Source: Cellvibrio sp. KY-YJ-3 (GTDB lineage Bacteria; Pseudomonadota; Gammaproteobacteria; Pseudomonadales; Cellvibrionaceae). Taken from it: a stretch of 64,000 nt of DNA. A model generated the notes under the pieces. It searched no databases. It was not told where the DNA came from and worked only from the letters and a program-made list of their open reading frames with translations. The DNA lies in the NCBI RefSeq assembly GCF_008806955.1, contig NZ_CP031727.1, positions 4,230,001 through 4,294,000 on the forward strand, written 5' to 3'. The position numbers and the translations under genes are program-made. Below are positions 18,267 through 25,651 of the stretch, in pieces (within the stretch, counting starts at the first letter, position 1; each line of letters begins with the position of its first letter).

Positions 18267-18893
18267 ATGAAAAAAATTCACTCACTTTTATTATCTGCAA
18301 TTTTTTCTATCGCCATTTTCAGCAGCGCCGCCCACGCCGCTGTCATTACCTTTGATGATTTACCCGCAACCGAAGCCGATGCGATTCACAATGGTTATCA
18401 CGGTTTCAATTGGGGTGCAGACTTTATGACCAGCGTAGCCTACATCAACAAAAATACTTTGCTCGGCACCGGCTTTGCTTCGGGGGTTGTGTCAGGTGAT
18501 TACGCCGCGTTTAATAATTTCGCAACCACCAGCACTATTAGTAGCAATCTGTTTGATTTTAACGGCGTCTATTTAACTGCCGCGTGGAATGAAGGTTTAT
18601 TGATTGAAGTCACTGGTTTTTTAGACAACCTTGCCCTCTTCACCACAACCGTCACGGTCAGTACACAACAGGCGCAATGGTTCGATTTTAATTTTATCGG
18701 CATCAACCAACTCAGCTTTCGCTCCTGGGGCGGAACCTCCAATAATCCCGACGAAGGCGGCGAACATTTTGTGATGGATAATTTCACCTACAACGAATCT
18801 ACCAGCACATCAGTACCCGAATCATCATCACTCGCCTTATTGCTACTCGGCGCCGCCGGTATTTTATTAGGCCGCAAAACCAAAAAACCCTGA
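18267..18893 (+). CDS. PEP-CTERM-type exported protein (VPES variant)
   Basis: 208 residues. Signal peptide MKKIHSLLLSAIFSIAIFSSAAHA; a mature beta-rich part (ITFDDLPATEADAIHNGYHGFNW...) resembling secreted PEP-CTERM proteins of unknown function; then the C-terminal sorting signal: a VPESSS motif, a hydrophobic helix (LALLLLGAAGILLG) and a basic end (RKTKKP). Proteins with this tail are processed by an exosortase/archaeosortase system encoded elsewhere. The canonical motif is PEP; here the third residue is Ser. It lies directly behind the GH16 enzyme, suggesting surface carbohydrate binding, but this is inference. Confidence 0.85.
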   Translation: MKKIHSLLLSAIFSIAIFSSAAHAAVITFDDLPATEADAIHNGYHGFNWGADFMTSVAYINKNTLLGTGFASGVVSGDYAAFNNFATTSTISSNLFDFNGVYLTAAWNEGLLIEVTGFLDNLALFTTTVTVSTQQAQWFDFNFIGINQLSFRSWGGTSNNPDEGGEHFVMDNFTYNESTSTSVPESSSLALLLLGAAGILLGRKTKKP

Positions 18894-18921
18894 TTTCCAG
18901 CAGTAAAAACAACCCTGCTTT

Positions 18922-18958
18922 GCCGCCACCAAGCGATTGGTAGCGGCGTTTTTGTTTT
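18922..18958 (+). terminator. Terminator of the PEP-CTERM gene
   Basis: 11-bp stem with one mismatch (18922-18932 with 18937-18947), 4-base loop, followed by a T-rich run. Confidence 0.75.
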
Positions 18959-19039
18959 TGGGGTAGAGTCGTACGCCGCATCCAAATAAATTCCGGCTGC
19001 ACTAACGCTATATATCAATAATTATTCGCGCGAGATTCC

Positions 19040-19561
19040 ATGATGGACACCCCAAATCCCTATACCCCACCCAACAGCAATCTTGAAAATAAAACGGATA
19101 TTCAAGACATAACACGGTACCGCAAAAAACTCATTCCGATGTGGATAAAAATATTTGGCTGGCTGTTTATCGTCATAGGTACAGCGGTGCCATTTGTAGG
19201 AATTTTCTCGGTGGTAACAGGCGTAGAGGGCAATTATTCTCTATATGGGCTTGAGGAGACCGGCAGCTTATTTTCGCCTATTCCATTACTGATAGTTACG
19301 CTGTTTGTAGTTCACTCTGTTTGCGCATTTGGGCTGCTGTTTGGAAAATCATGGGGCGTTAGGGCTTGTCTAATTCTGGCTTACATTAGCGTAGCAATTT
19401 GCTTATTCACTACATTTTCAGGAGATGGGAGTATTCGATTAGAGATCCTGTTACTTATTTTTTATATTTTAAAACTTCGTAAATTACAGCCCATTTGGTT
19501 TGGCCCTTTAACTGATGAAAATAGTGAATCTACACCTATTGGTACAGATGGGGTCAATTAA
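19040..19561 (+). CDS. Small membrane protein, unknown function (173 aa)
   Basis: 173 residues starting with a Pro/Asn-rich cytoplasmic segment (NPYTPPNSNLEN), a start often seen in small bacterial membrane proteins, followed by four hydrophobic segments at about 35-60, 78-100, 106-126 and 131-145. There is no recognisable domain. Two consecutive ATG codons make the exact start uncertain by one residue. Its base composition is AT-richer by eye than the peptidase gene that follows 2 bases after its stop codon. Confidence 0.65.
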   Translation: MMDTPNPYTPPNSNLENKTDIQDITRYRKKLIPMWIKIFGWLFIVIGTAVPFVGIFSVVTGVEGNYSLYGLEETGSLFSPIPLLIVTLFVVHSVCAFGLLFGKSWGVRACLILAYISVAICLFTTFSGDGSIRLEILLLIFYILKLRKLQPIWFGPLTDENSESTPIGTDGVN

Positions 19562-19563
19562 TA

Positions 19564-20844
19564 ATGACTTACCAAGGAAGCTGCCATCCCAGCGCAATAA
19601 AATGTGAAGTAAAAAACTGCAACGGCTCGATCTGCAATATAAGCGGTTTTTTACATTCGATCCGACTGCATCGCCTTTTCCTCCGATTGATCGTGATGTT
19701 AACGGGGCTCTTCATCCTGAACGCTGCTGCGCAGGAGGAACCGCGAGTACGAGCGCGAGATTTAGGTGTCGCACCGGGTATCTTCAGTCCTGGCACTAAC
19801 AACGCGATCACCGACGTCGCCGGTGTACGTGTCGGCCAGGTGACGCTGCGAAAAGGCGATAAGGTTCGTACCGGTGTCACCGCGATCCTGCCGCACCCCG
19901 GCAATGCCTACCGCTCACGGGTACCCGCTGCATTGCATGTAGGCAATGGCTTCGGCAAATTCATCGGCACCACCCAAATCAATGAGCTGGGCGAGTTGGA
20001 AAGCCCGATCTTGTTGACCTGCACCTTGTGCGTGTGGAAGGCGGCCGATGCCATGGTTGAGTGGATGCTGGCGCAACCGGATATGGAGCAGGTACGCTCG
20101 CTGAATGTGGTCGTGGGCGAGACTAATGACGGCAGACTCAATGACATACGCGCACGCCCGATCACCGCAGCTGCGGTGCGTACTGCATTGGAAAGCGCGA
20201 AGAGTGGGCCGGTGCAGGAAGGTAGCGTTGGTGCAGGCACCGGCACTACGGCATTCGGCTGGAAGGCAGGTATAGGAACGTCATCGCGCAAACTGCCCGA
20301 CAGCTTGGGTGGATTTACGGTGGGTGTGCTGGTACAGGCTAACTTCGGTGGAGTACTGCAGGTGGCAGGTGCGCCCGTGGGGCGTGAGCTGGATCGCTAT
20401 GCGTTCCAAAACGCAGTCGCTGCGCAAGAGAACACCCGTGGATTAGCCGATGACCGCGGCGATGGCTCAATCATTATTGTGATCGCCACCGATGCGCCCT
20501 TATCGGATCGCAATCTGCAGCGCTTGGCCTCACGCGGCATGATGGGATTGGGGCGTACCGGCAGTTCCGCATCCAACGGTAGCGGCGATTACATATTGGC
20601 ATTTTCGACTGCCGAATCGGTGCGACGCCAATTTGATGCGGCGCGGTTGCAAACTACCGAATTGGCGAACGAGCAAATGAGCGCTGTATTCCAGGCCAGC
20701 GTGGATGCAGTGGAAGAGTCGGTCTACAACGCCTTGTTTATGGCGACCACGGAAAGTGGCAATGGTCAAACAGTGGAGGCTATTCCGCTGGATCAGGTGC
20801 GGAAAGTGCTGAAGGCTCACGGTATAGAAGTACCTGCGCGATAG
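19564..20844 (+). CDS. P1-family (DmpA-like) peptidase fused to a GFA gene remnant
   Basis: Residues from about 58 to 426 form a DmpA/P1-type N-terminal-nucleophile aminopeptidase. ARDLGVAPGIFSPGTNNAITDVAGVRVGQVTL is the typical start, and GSVGAGTGTT is the autocleavage region before the nucleophile. A hydrophobic segment (LIVMLTGLFILNAAAQ) looks like a signal peptide, so export is likely. The first ~36 residues (MTYQGSCHPSAIK...NCNGSICNISGFLH) are not peptidase: they match the N-terminus of the GFA protein at 21596, with two zinc-ligand Cys replaced and about 10 residues missing. The frame is continuous from 19564. The true start may be 19564 (fusion) or an internal codon such as ATG 19696. 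Confidence 0.8.
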   Translation: MTYQGSCHPSAIKCEVKNCNGSICNISGFLHSIRLHRLFLRLIVMLTGLFILNAAAQEEPRVRARDLGVAPGIFSPGTNNAITDVAGVRVGQVTLRKGDKVRTGVTAILPHPGNAYRSRVPAALHVGNGFGKFIGTTQINELGELESPILLTCTLCVWKAADAMVEWMLAQPDMEQVRSLNVVVGETNDGRLNDIRARPITAAAVRTALESAKSGPVQEGSVGAGTGTTAFGWKAGIGTSSRKLPDSLGGFTVGVLVQANFGGVLQVAGAPVGRELDRYAFQNAVAAQENTRGLADDRGDGSIIIVIATDAPLSDRNLQRLASRGMMGLGRTGSSASNGSGDYILAFSTAESVRRQFDAARLQTTELANEQMSAVFQASVDAVEESVYNALFMATTESGNGQTVEAIPLDQVRKVLKAHGIEVPAR

Positions 20845-20897
20845 GCAGCGCAGATGCTCCTACATCTGCAACACCGAAAATCAAAGGACAATAAACA

Positions 20898-21593
20898 ATG
20901 TGGAAAGTATTAATAATTACATCAGTGCTATTCATTGCTGCCTGTAGCACCACAAAAATCCATGTTTACACATCGGGAATTGATCAGCCTACCCAACAGC
21001 AACTGCTTCAATCGTTAAACAATGCCGGTTTGAAGGCTCATCAACAGACAACCCCAATGCAGCCCCTCAAAGAAGGGGCTTATATCATTTACACACCCAA
21101 CTCTCGTTCAACGCAGATCAACCGAGAGATTGAACAGATTTTAAAATCATTAAATTTACCGGCACCTGAATCACGCCTGTTTAGTTTGGGCGAAGGAATT
21201 AGCGCACACCGATATACCAAAGGAAATATTGGCCTCTATGTGATCGCAAATACAAACCAACCAACAGATAGCTTAAAAAAAATACTGGAAGAAAGCAGTA
21301 TCTTGGATTGGGAGCTTGGTTCGATCAGCTGCACCCAAAATTACATTCTGGACATCATGGGCGATGGTAAAATTTACATAAGTACACTCGAAGATGGTAA
21401 AGAAATAACCTCACTCAACTGGAAAATACAAGATAAACAATTAGTGCTGACTAAATTATTTAACCGCTACGTTTACGACATTTCAGAAGAAAAGAAAATC
21501 ATAACACCGACTCAACAGTATCCCGAACCTTACGGCTGCCAATTCCGCAGCAACTTTGACACTGTCGTGCACGTAAAAAATATCAGGAATTAG
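20898..21593 (+). CDS. Predicted lipoprotein, unknown function (231 aa)
   Basis: 231 residues. The signal peptide ends in a lipobox (LFIAAC), predicting acylation of Cys16. The mature part is mixed alpha/beta; the first ~120 residues (IHVYTSGIDQPTQQQLLQSLNNAGLKAH...) recall sequences with an SPOR- or LytR-like two-strand repeat, but I do not recognise a family. The second half contains a beta-rich segment ending with a Cys (PYGCQF). It stops 2 bases before the intact GFA gene, the same spacing as the membrane protein in front of the GFA remnant. Confidence 0.65.
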   Translation: MWKVLIITSVLFIAACSTTKIHVYTSGIDQPTQQQLLQSLNNAGLKAHQQTTPMQPLKEGAYIIYTPNSRSTQINREIEQILKSLNLPAPESRLFSLGEGISAHRYTKGNIGLYVIANTNQPTDSLKKILEESSILDWELGSISCTQNYILDIMGDGKIYISTLEDGKEITSLNWKIQDKQLVLTKLFNRYVYDISEEKKIITPTQQYPEPYGCQFRSNFDTVVHVKNIRN

Positions 21594-21595
21594 TA

Positions 21596-21973
21596 ATGAT
21601 CTACCAAGGCAGCTGCCATTGCGGCGCAATAACATTTGAAGTGGAAGCCCCCGACGAAGTGGAAGTCGAAAACTGTAATTGTTCGATCTGCAATATGAGC
21701 GGTTTTTTACATTTGATTGTGCCGCAGCGCAGTTTTCGCCTCAGCAGTGGCGAGGACAACATCACTACTTACACATTCAACACCGGTGTAGCCAAGCACA
21801 AGTTTTGCAAAACCTGCGGTATCAAACCCTTTTACATTCCCCGCTCAAACCCGGATGGGGTGGATGTCAATTTGCGCTGCTTAACACCGCAGCCAAAAGC
21901 AGTAAAAATTGTGGCTTTTGACGGACAAAATTGGGAGCAACATGCTTATACCCTTGCGCATAAAAGCCTTTAA
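21596..21973 (+). CDS. GFA/CENP-V family zinc protein
   Basis: 125 residues. It has the Cys pattern of the GFA fold (glutathione-dependent formaldehyde-activating enzyme family): GSCHCGAITFEVE, NCNCSICNMSG and KFCKTCGIKPFYIPRS, giving two zinc sites. Members include Gfa and many proteins of unproven function; formaldehyde or other small electrophile handling is only a family-level guess. The first ~36 codons and the bases before the ATG have a degenerate copy at 19555-19672. Confidence 0.88.
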   Translation: MIYQGSCHCGAITFEVEAPDEVEVENCNCSICNMSGFLHLIVPQRSFRLSSGEDNITTYTFNTGVAKHKFCKTCGIKPFYIPRSNPDGVDVNLRCLTPQPKAVKIVAFDGQNWEQHAYTLAHKSL

Positions 21974-21983
21974 CCATGCAGGG

Positions 21984-22178
21984 TCAGGACTTATAACCAA
22001 GAATCCGCGATGGCAAGAATAAAAGCGCGCGCAAAAATGCAAACACCGCATCAAAGGCGATACCAAGGATGCGAAACGGAATAGAGATCAACCAGACAAT
22101 TGGCCAAAGTACCAAGGCGAGCAGCGCCAAGGGCCAACAGATTGCCCATAACAATAACCAGCAGATAAATGTGAGCAT
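21984..22178 (-). CDS. Small hydrophobic membrane protein (64 aa)
   Basis: 64 residues, almost entirely hydrophobic, with two probable membrane helices (about 3-35 and 38-57) and Trp-rich stretches (WLLLWAICWPLALLALVLW). It ends with a basic tail (PSRILGYKS). It is convergent with the GFA gene. The composition and the lack of a competing frame support it, but no family is recognised. Confidence 0.55.
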   Translation of the reverse strand: MLTFICWLLLWAICWPLALLALVLWPIVWLISIPFRILGIAFDAVFAFLRALLFLPSRILGYKS

Positions 22179-22297
22179 ACGCCCCCCGTTGTAAACATTG
22201 TTTTGGGATTAGATGCAGATTACAACAGATTAGATTCAGCTCAACCCTTTATAATGGTAAACCTTCGACAACCCTCTCCCAACGCCAGAGCCCTCCT

Positions 22298-22750
22298 ATG
22301 AAACCCATTCACCTTCCTGTGTTTGTTTTTGCCCTAAGCCTGATTGCCTGTAGCAGCCAACCACAGCCGCAAGAAAAAAGCTCAGAGGATGAACTGACAG
22401 ATGCGTTGGCGGCTGTTTTTGGTGAGCGTAAAAAGCCGGATATGAAAATGGTAGAAAAATACCCCTTGGGCACGGCGGAAAATCCTGTACGGGTGGCTAT
22501 GCCGATTGGTCAGCGGGATTATTTATCGCGTTTGGTGTGCAGCAACGGCGAGCAAGTTTCAGCATTTGCGCGCGAAGGTAGCGCAGGTATTGGTCCCTAT
22601 GGCTCGATGATAGATTCCTACACCGTCATTTGCGACACCTATCAGGGTGCGGTTGAGCACACAGTTTATTTGGATATGTATCACGGCGACTATGAAGAAA
22701 CGCGCCCGGCGCAGGGATTCAAAGCACTGCTACCCCAGAAAAACAATTAA
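22298..22750 (+). CDS. Predicted lipoprotein, unknown function (150 aa)
   Basis: 150 residues. Signal peptide with lipobox LSLIAC (Cys18), a Gln/Ser-rich spacer, then a compact domain with YPLGTAENPVRVAMPIGQRDYLSRLVCSNGE and a second Cys (VICDTYQG), which could form a disulfide. The domain is predicted beta-rich by composition. It is followed at 78 bases by a META-domain lipoprotein in the same direction. No family was recognised. Confidence 0.65.
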   Translation: MKPIHLPVFVFALSLIACSSQPQPQEKSSEDELTDALAAVFGERKKPDMKMVEKYPLGTAENPVRVAMPIGQRDYLSRLVCSNGEQVSAFAREGSAGIGPYGSMIDSYTVICDTYQGAVEHTVYLDMYHGDYEETRPAQGFKALLPQKNN

Positions 22751-22828
22751 CAAATTCGACCTAATGGCAACGCTATACTGGTTAGGCTTGTTCGTATCAA
22801 TAGGTGTTATCTACTCAAGGAGACTGCA

Positions 22829-23254
22829 ATGAAAACAACTCTGCTCTTGGTGTTGGCTATAGGTTTTATCAGCTTAACTGGCTGCACACACAACAACACC
22901 GGCACTGCCAGCTTGATCAATACCTATTGGAAACTGGTTGAAATAAAAGGTACCGCCGTGGCTGTCAGCGACAATCAGCGCGAGCCGCATATTGTGCTGA
23001 ACACGGAGCGGCGTGTAGCAGGCTCCGATGGTTGCAATCGCATGATGGGTGGCTATCAGGTGTCGGGCGATAAATTACAATTCACCCAAATGGCCGGTAC
23101 GCGCATGGCGTGCATGCAAGGTGCAGAACAAGCGCAGCTGATTGGCGCCACCCTGCCGAAGGTTGCCAGTTATGACATAGCTGGCGATCAACTGGAATTG
23201 CGCGATGCCGGGGGTGTAGCTATTGCACGCTTTAAAGCGGTTGCACTTCCCTGA
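22829..23254 (+). CDS. META/HslJ-domain lipoprotein
   Basis: 141 residues. Signal peptide with lipobox (FISLTGC), then a META domain: NTYWKLVEIKGTAV, RVAGSDGCNRMMGGYQVSGDKLQF and GTRMACM are the usual blocks, with the conserved GCNR. META-domain proteins such as HslJ are linked to heat and novobiocin tolerance, but the molecular role is not known. It converges on the second AraC regulator, whose stop codon is 25 bases away. Confidence 0.85.
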   Translation: MKTTLLLVLAIGFISLTGCTHNNTGTASLINTYWKLVEIKGTAVAVSDNQREPHIVLNTERRVAGSDGCNRMMGGYQVSGDKLQFTQMAGTRMACMQGAEQAQLIGATLPKVASYDIAGDQLELRDAGGVAIARFKAVALP

Positions 23255-23279
23255 TTTTTTTACGGCTAGCGTTTAAGGG

Positions 23280-24404
23280 CTAACCCTGCTGACGAAACTC
23301 GGTGGGCGTTACGCCCACCATGCGTTTGAAAAAACGGTGAAAAGCGGAGGGACTGTTAAAACCGGATTTATAGATAATCTCCAACACCGTTTCATTTTTA
23401 TAGTCGGGCGACAACAACAACCGTTTAGCTTCTTCCACACGGTAGCGATTAATAAATTCAAAAAAATTTGATTGGTAATGCATTTTTAAAATCGCGGAAA
23501 TGTCGCGCGGCTTTAATCCCGTCTGCTCTGCAAAACGCTCCAGGTTAATATTGCTCTCCAGGTACAACTTGTCTTCATTCATGGCTTTTTCAATAACTGC
23601 GACTTTGTGATCCATTTTGGTCGGCTGTATCGGCTTGGCAACCGGCATAGCGTTCACGCTGAGCAATTGACGGGTATTAATCAAACCAAATACAAATAAC
23701 GCGTTTACCAATATTACCGTTAGATAATTGTCGATAATTCCCAGGCTATCACTTACCCCGGCACTCACCTGCCCCTCAAGCACATAAGCCAGCAGCGACC
23801 ACAGCCAGTGAATACAGAAACCTGCAAGCACTGCATCTGCCAATTTCAATTCAGACATGGAAATAGCTGAATAAAGTGCTTTCAAGTTCTCACGCAATTT
23901 ATATTCGGCGATAACACAGGCAACGATGTAACCCAGCGGGGATATTTTTACCAGCGCCCAAATAAAAGCAACCGCCGTATTTTCCGCCCCAACCAATTCT
24001 GTTGTTGGCCACCATTCAAGGCTATTAATATCAAATAAAACCAATAACAGCGCCGCCACCAGTGCCGGTACTAAATGCAGAAAATTCCACCATCGCAACA
24101 ACTGCATTTTTTGTGATAAAGAGCGCAAATAAAAATACAGCACCGGCCCCTGCAATAATAAACACACCGCAAGAATCGTAACAACCAATGGCGACTGATT
24201 GATAGCCGCACCTTTTAAATCGCCATTCCAGACAATGAGCGTAGTAGTTAGCACCAGTGCGATTAACACGAAAAAAGCAGAGAGAATTCGACGCGGCTGC
24301 AGGTGCTTGGCGGGTAACAAATTCAGTAGCGCAGCCAATACACAACACTCAAGGGCGGTAAGCAGCAACACCACGTCGTGAATATTTAGAAAGTTGGTTT
24401 TCAT
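23280..24404 (-). CDS. AraC-family regulator with N-terminal membrane domain (paralogue 2)
   Basis: 374 residues, the same plan as the protein at 13516-14694: about seven hydrophobic segments in the first ~240 residues (NIHDVVLLLTALECCVLAALLNLLP at the start) and a C-terminal AraC HTH domain (INLERFAEQTGLKPRDISAIL; LEIIYKSGFNSPSAFHRFFKRMVGVTPTEFRQ). Many blocks are shared almost unchanged with paralogue 1, for example LLLQGPVLYFYLRSLS and GIIDNYLTVILVN. An in-frame start at 24422 exists, but the ATG at 24404 has a GAAAGG ribosome-binding site. Its target genes are not evident; the region upstream contains a perfect 12-bp inverted repeat. Confidence 0.9.
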   Translation of the reverse strand: MKTNFLNIHDVVLLLTALECCVLAALLNLLPAKHLQPRRILSAFFVLIALVLTTTLIVWNGDLKGAAINQSPLVVTILAVCLLLQGPVLYFYLRSLSQKMQLLRWWNFLHLVPALVAALLLVLFDINSLEWWPTTELVGAENTAVAFIWALVKISPLGYIVACVIAEYKLRENLKALYSAISMSELKLADAVLAGFCIHWLWSLLAYVLEGQVSAGVSDSLGIIDNYLTVILVNALFVFGLINTRQLLSVNAMPVAKPIQPTKMDHKVAVIEKAMNEDKLYLESNINLERFAEQTGLKPRDISAILKMHYQSNFFEFINRYRVEEAKRLLLSPDYKNETVLEIIYKSGFNSPSAFHRFFKRMVGVTPTEFRQQG

Positions 24405-24426
24405 TAGACCTTTCTCGCACACAGAA

Positions 24427-24466
24427 ATACCGCCACCTTTTCCGGTGACAAAACAGGTGGCGGTAT
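24427..24466 (-). terminator. 12-bp inverted repeat between DUF3012 and AraC genes
   Basis: ATACCGCCACCT (24427-24438) and AGGTGGCGGTAT (24455-24466) pair perfectly around a 16-base loop. On the minus strand it lies after the DUF3012 stop and 22 bases before the AraC start. It is followed by only ATTTCTGT, so it is a weak terminator by T-run and could equally be a regulatory leader of the AraC gene. Confidence 0.55.
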
Positions 24467-24532
24467 CATCAGGAATTGAATTAGAGCGAATGACAAATGG
24501 CGTGATTTTAGTAAACGATTTACTTCACGTTA

Positions 24533-24709
24533 TTATTTAAATACACAATGCTTGGCGTAATCCTTGGCTTCATTCATCGTCATCTCGCCCTTGGGTTTGG
24601 TTTCGATGGATTTACACCAATCAGGGCTGCCCACTTCGGGCGCACAAGCAGAGAGCAAACTCGCAGCAGCGAGCAGAGGTAATGATTTAACGACAGGTAG
24701 AATTTTCAT
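24533..24709 (-). CDS. DUF3012-type small lipoprotein (58 aa)
   Basis: 58 residues, easily missed because of its length. Sequence features: signal peptide MKILPVVKSLPLLAAASLL, lipobox LLSAC (Cys22), then APEVGSPDWCKSIETKPKG and a conserved end NEAKDYAKHC. This matches the small DUF3012 lipoproteins as I remember them, with two further Cys that could form a disulfide. The function is unknown. A GGGGATG stretch lies 6 bases before the ATG. The gene lies just downstream of rlmB on the same strand. Confidence 0.75.
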   Translation of the reverse strand: MKILPVVKSLPLLAAASLLSACAPEVGSPDWCKSIETKPKGEMTMNEAKDYAKHCVFK

Positions 24710-24748
24710 AACAACATCCCCGGGTTTTATTATAAGAGATCAATGTTT

Positions 24749-25489
24749 TTAACTGCGACGCTGGCGCACCGCTTCAAACAAACAAATACCGGTAGCGACC
24801 GAAACATTCAAACTGCTCACTGTGCCGGCCATCGGAATATTCATTAAATGATCGCAGGTGTCTTGTGTAAGCCGGCGCAAACCATCTCCTTCAGCCCCCA
24901 TTAAAATACCAATTGGCCCCTTGAGGTTGGATTGGTAAATAGAATGCTCCGCGTCGCCCGCCGCACCAAATAACCAGATGCCTTTTTCCTGCAATTTTTT
25001 CAGGGTACGCGCCAAATTAGTCACGGGCACAAAAGGTAAAACCTCGGCGGCACCGCATGCCACTTTGCGCGCAATCGGCGTGAGGCCAGCGGATTTATCT
25101 TTTGGCGCAATGACCGCATGCACACCCGCCGCTTCCGCTGAACGCATGCAGGCGCCCAAATTATGCGGGTCAGTGACACCATCCAGAATTAATAAAAACG
25201 CAGGCTCATTGAGATTATCAAGCAAATTAAACAACCAGGTTTCGTCGTAGGTTTCGCCGGGTGTGCATACCGCCACCACCCCCTGATGATTTTCATCGCT
25301 CACCAACTCATCCAGTTTATTGCGATTAACCACCTGGCAGTGAATACCATTACTCTGCGCCGCATTCACAATTTTTTGCAGTTTCTGATCGTTGCGCCCC
25401 TGCACCATGTAAATTTCAATCACACGCTGGGGTGCGCTTTTCAGCAGCGCCTGCACTGCGTGCAAGCCAAATATAAATTCACGTTTCAA
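24749..25489 (-). CDS. rlmB: 23S rRNA (guanosine-2'-O-)-methyltransferase RlmB
   Basis: Methylates the 2'-O of G2251 (E. coli numbering) in the 23S peptidyl-transferase P loop. 246 residues: an N-terminal substrate-binding domain (FIFGLHAVQALL) and a C-terminal SPOUT domain with the trefoil-knot motifs DGVTDPHNLGACMRSAEAAGV, GILMGAEGDGL and IPMAGTVSSLNVSVATGICLFE. It lies downstream of rnr on the same strand, the usual order. Confidence 0.97.
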   Translation of the reverse strand: MKREFIFGLHAVQALLKSAPQRVIEIYMVQGRNDQKLQKIVNAAQSNGIHCQVVNRNKLDELVSDENHQGVVAVCTPGETYDETWLFNLLDNLNEPAFLLILDGVTDPHNLGACMRSAEAAGVHAVIAPKDKSAGLTPIARKVACGAAEVLPFVPVTNLARTLKKLQEKGIWLFGAAGDAEHSIYQSNLKGPIGILMGAEGDGLRRLTQDTCDHLMNIPMAGTVSSLNVSVATGICLFEAVRQRRS

Positions 25490-25651
25490 AACACTTACCT
25501 TAAAAAAATCGTTAATTACCGCACCGGTATTCGCGCGAACTAGCGTTCAGAGATCCGGGTTTCGCGCTCGCGCCAAATGCGGTCTTTAACCACATAGATT
25601 TCGCGCGTCAGGCTTTCATCGGAAACAAAATGCTCGCTTTGCAGCCAGCAA

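Noticed and set aside
19040-23260. Possibility that the run of small genes is an integron cassette array
   Set aside because: Considered because the genes are small, diverse and mostly in one direction. No attC-like imperfect palindromes with GTTRRRY core sites were found between them.
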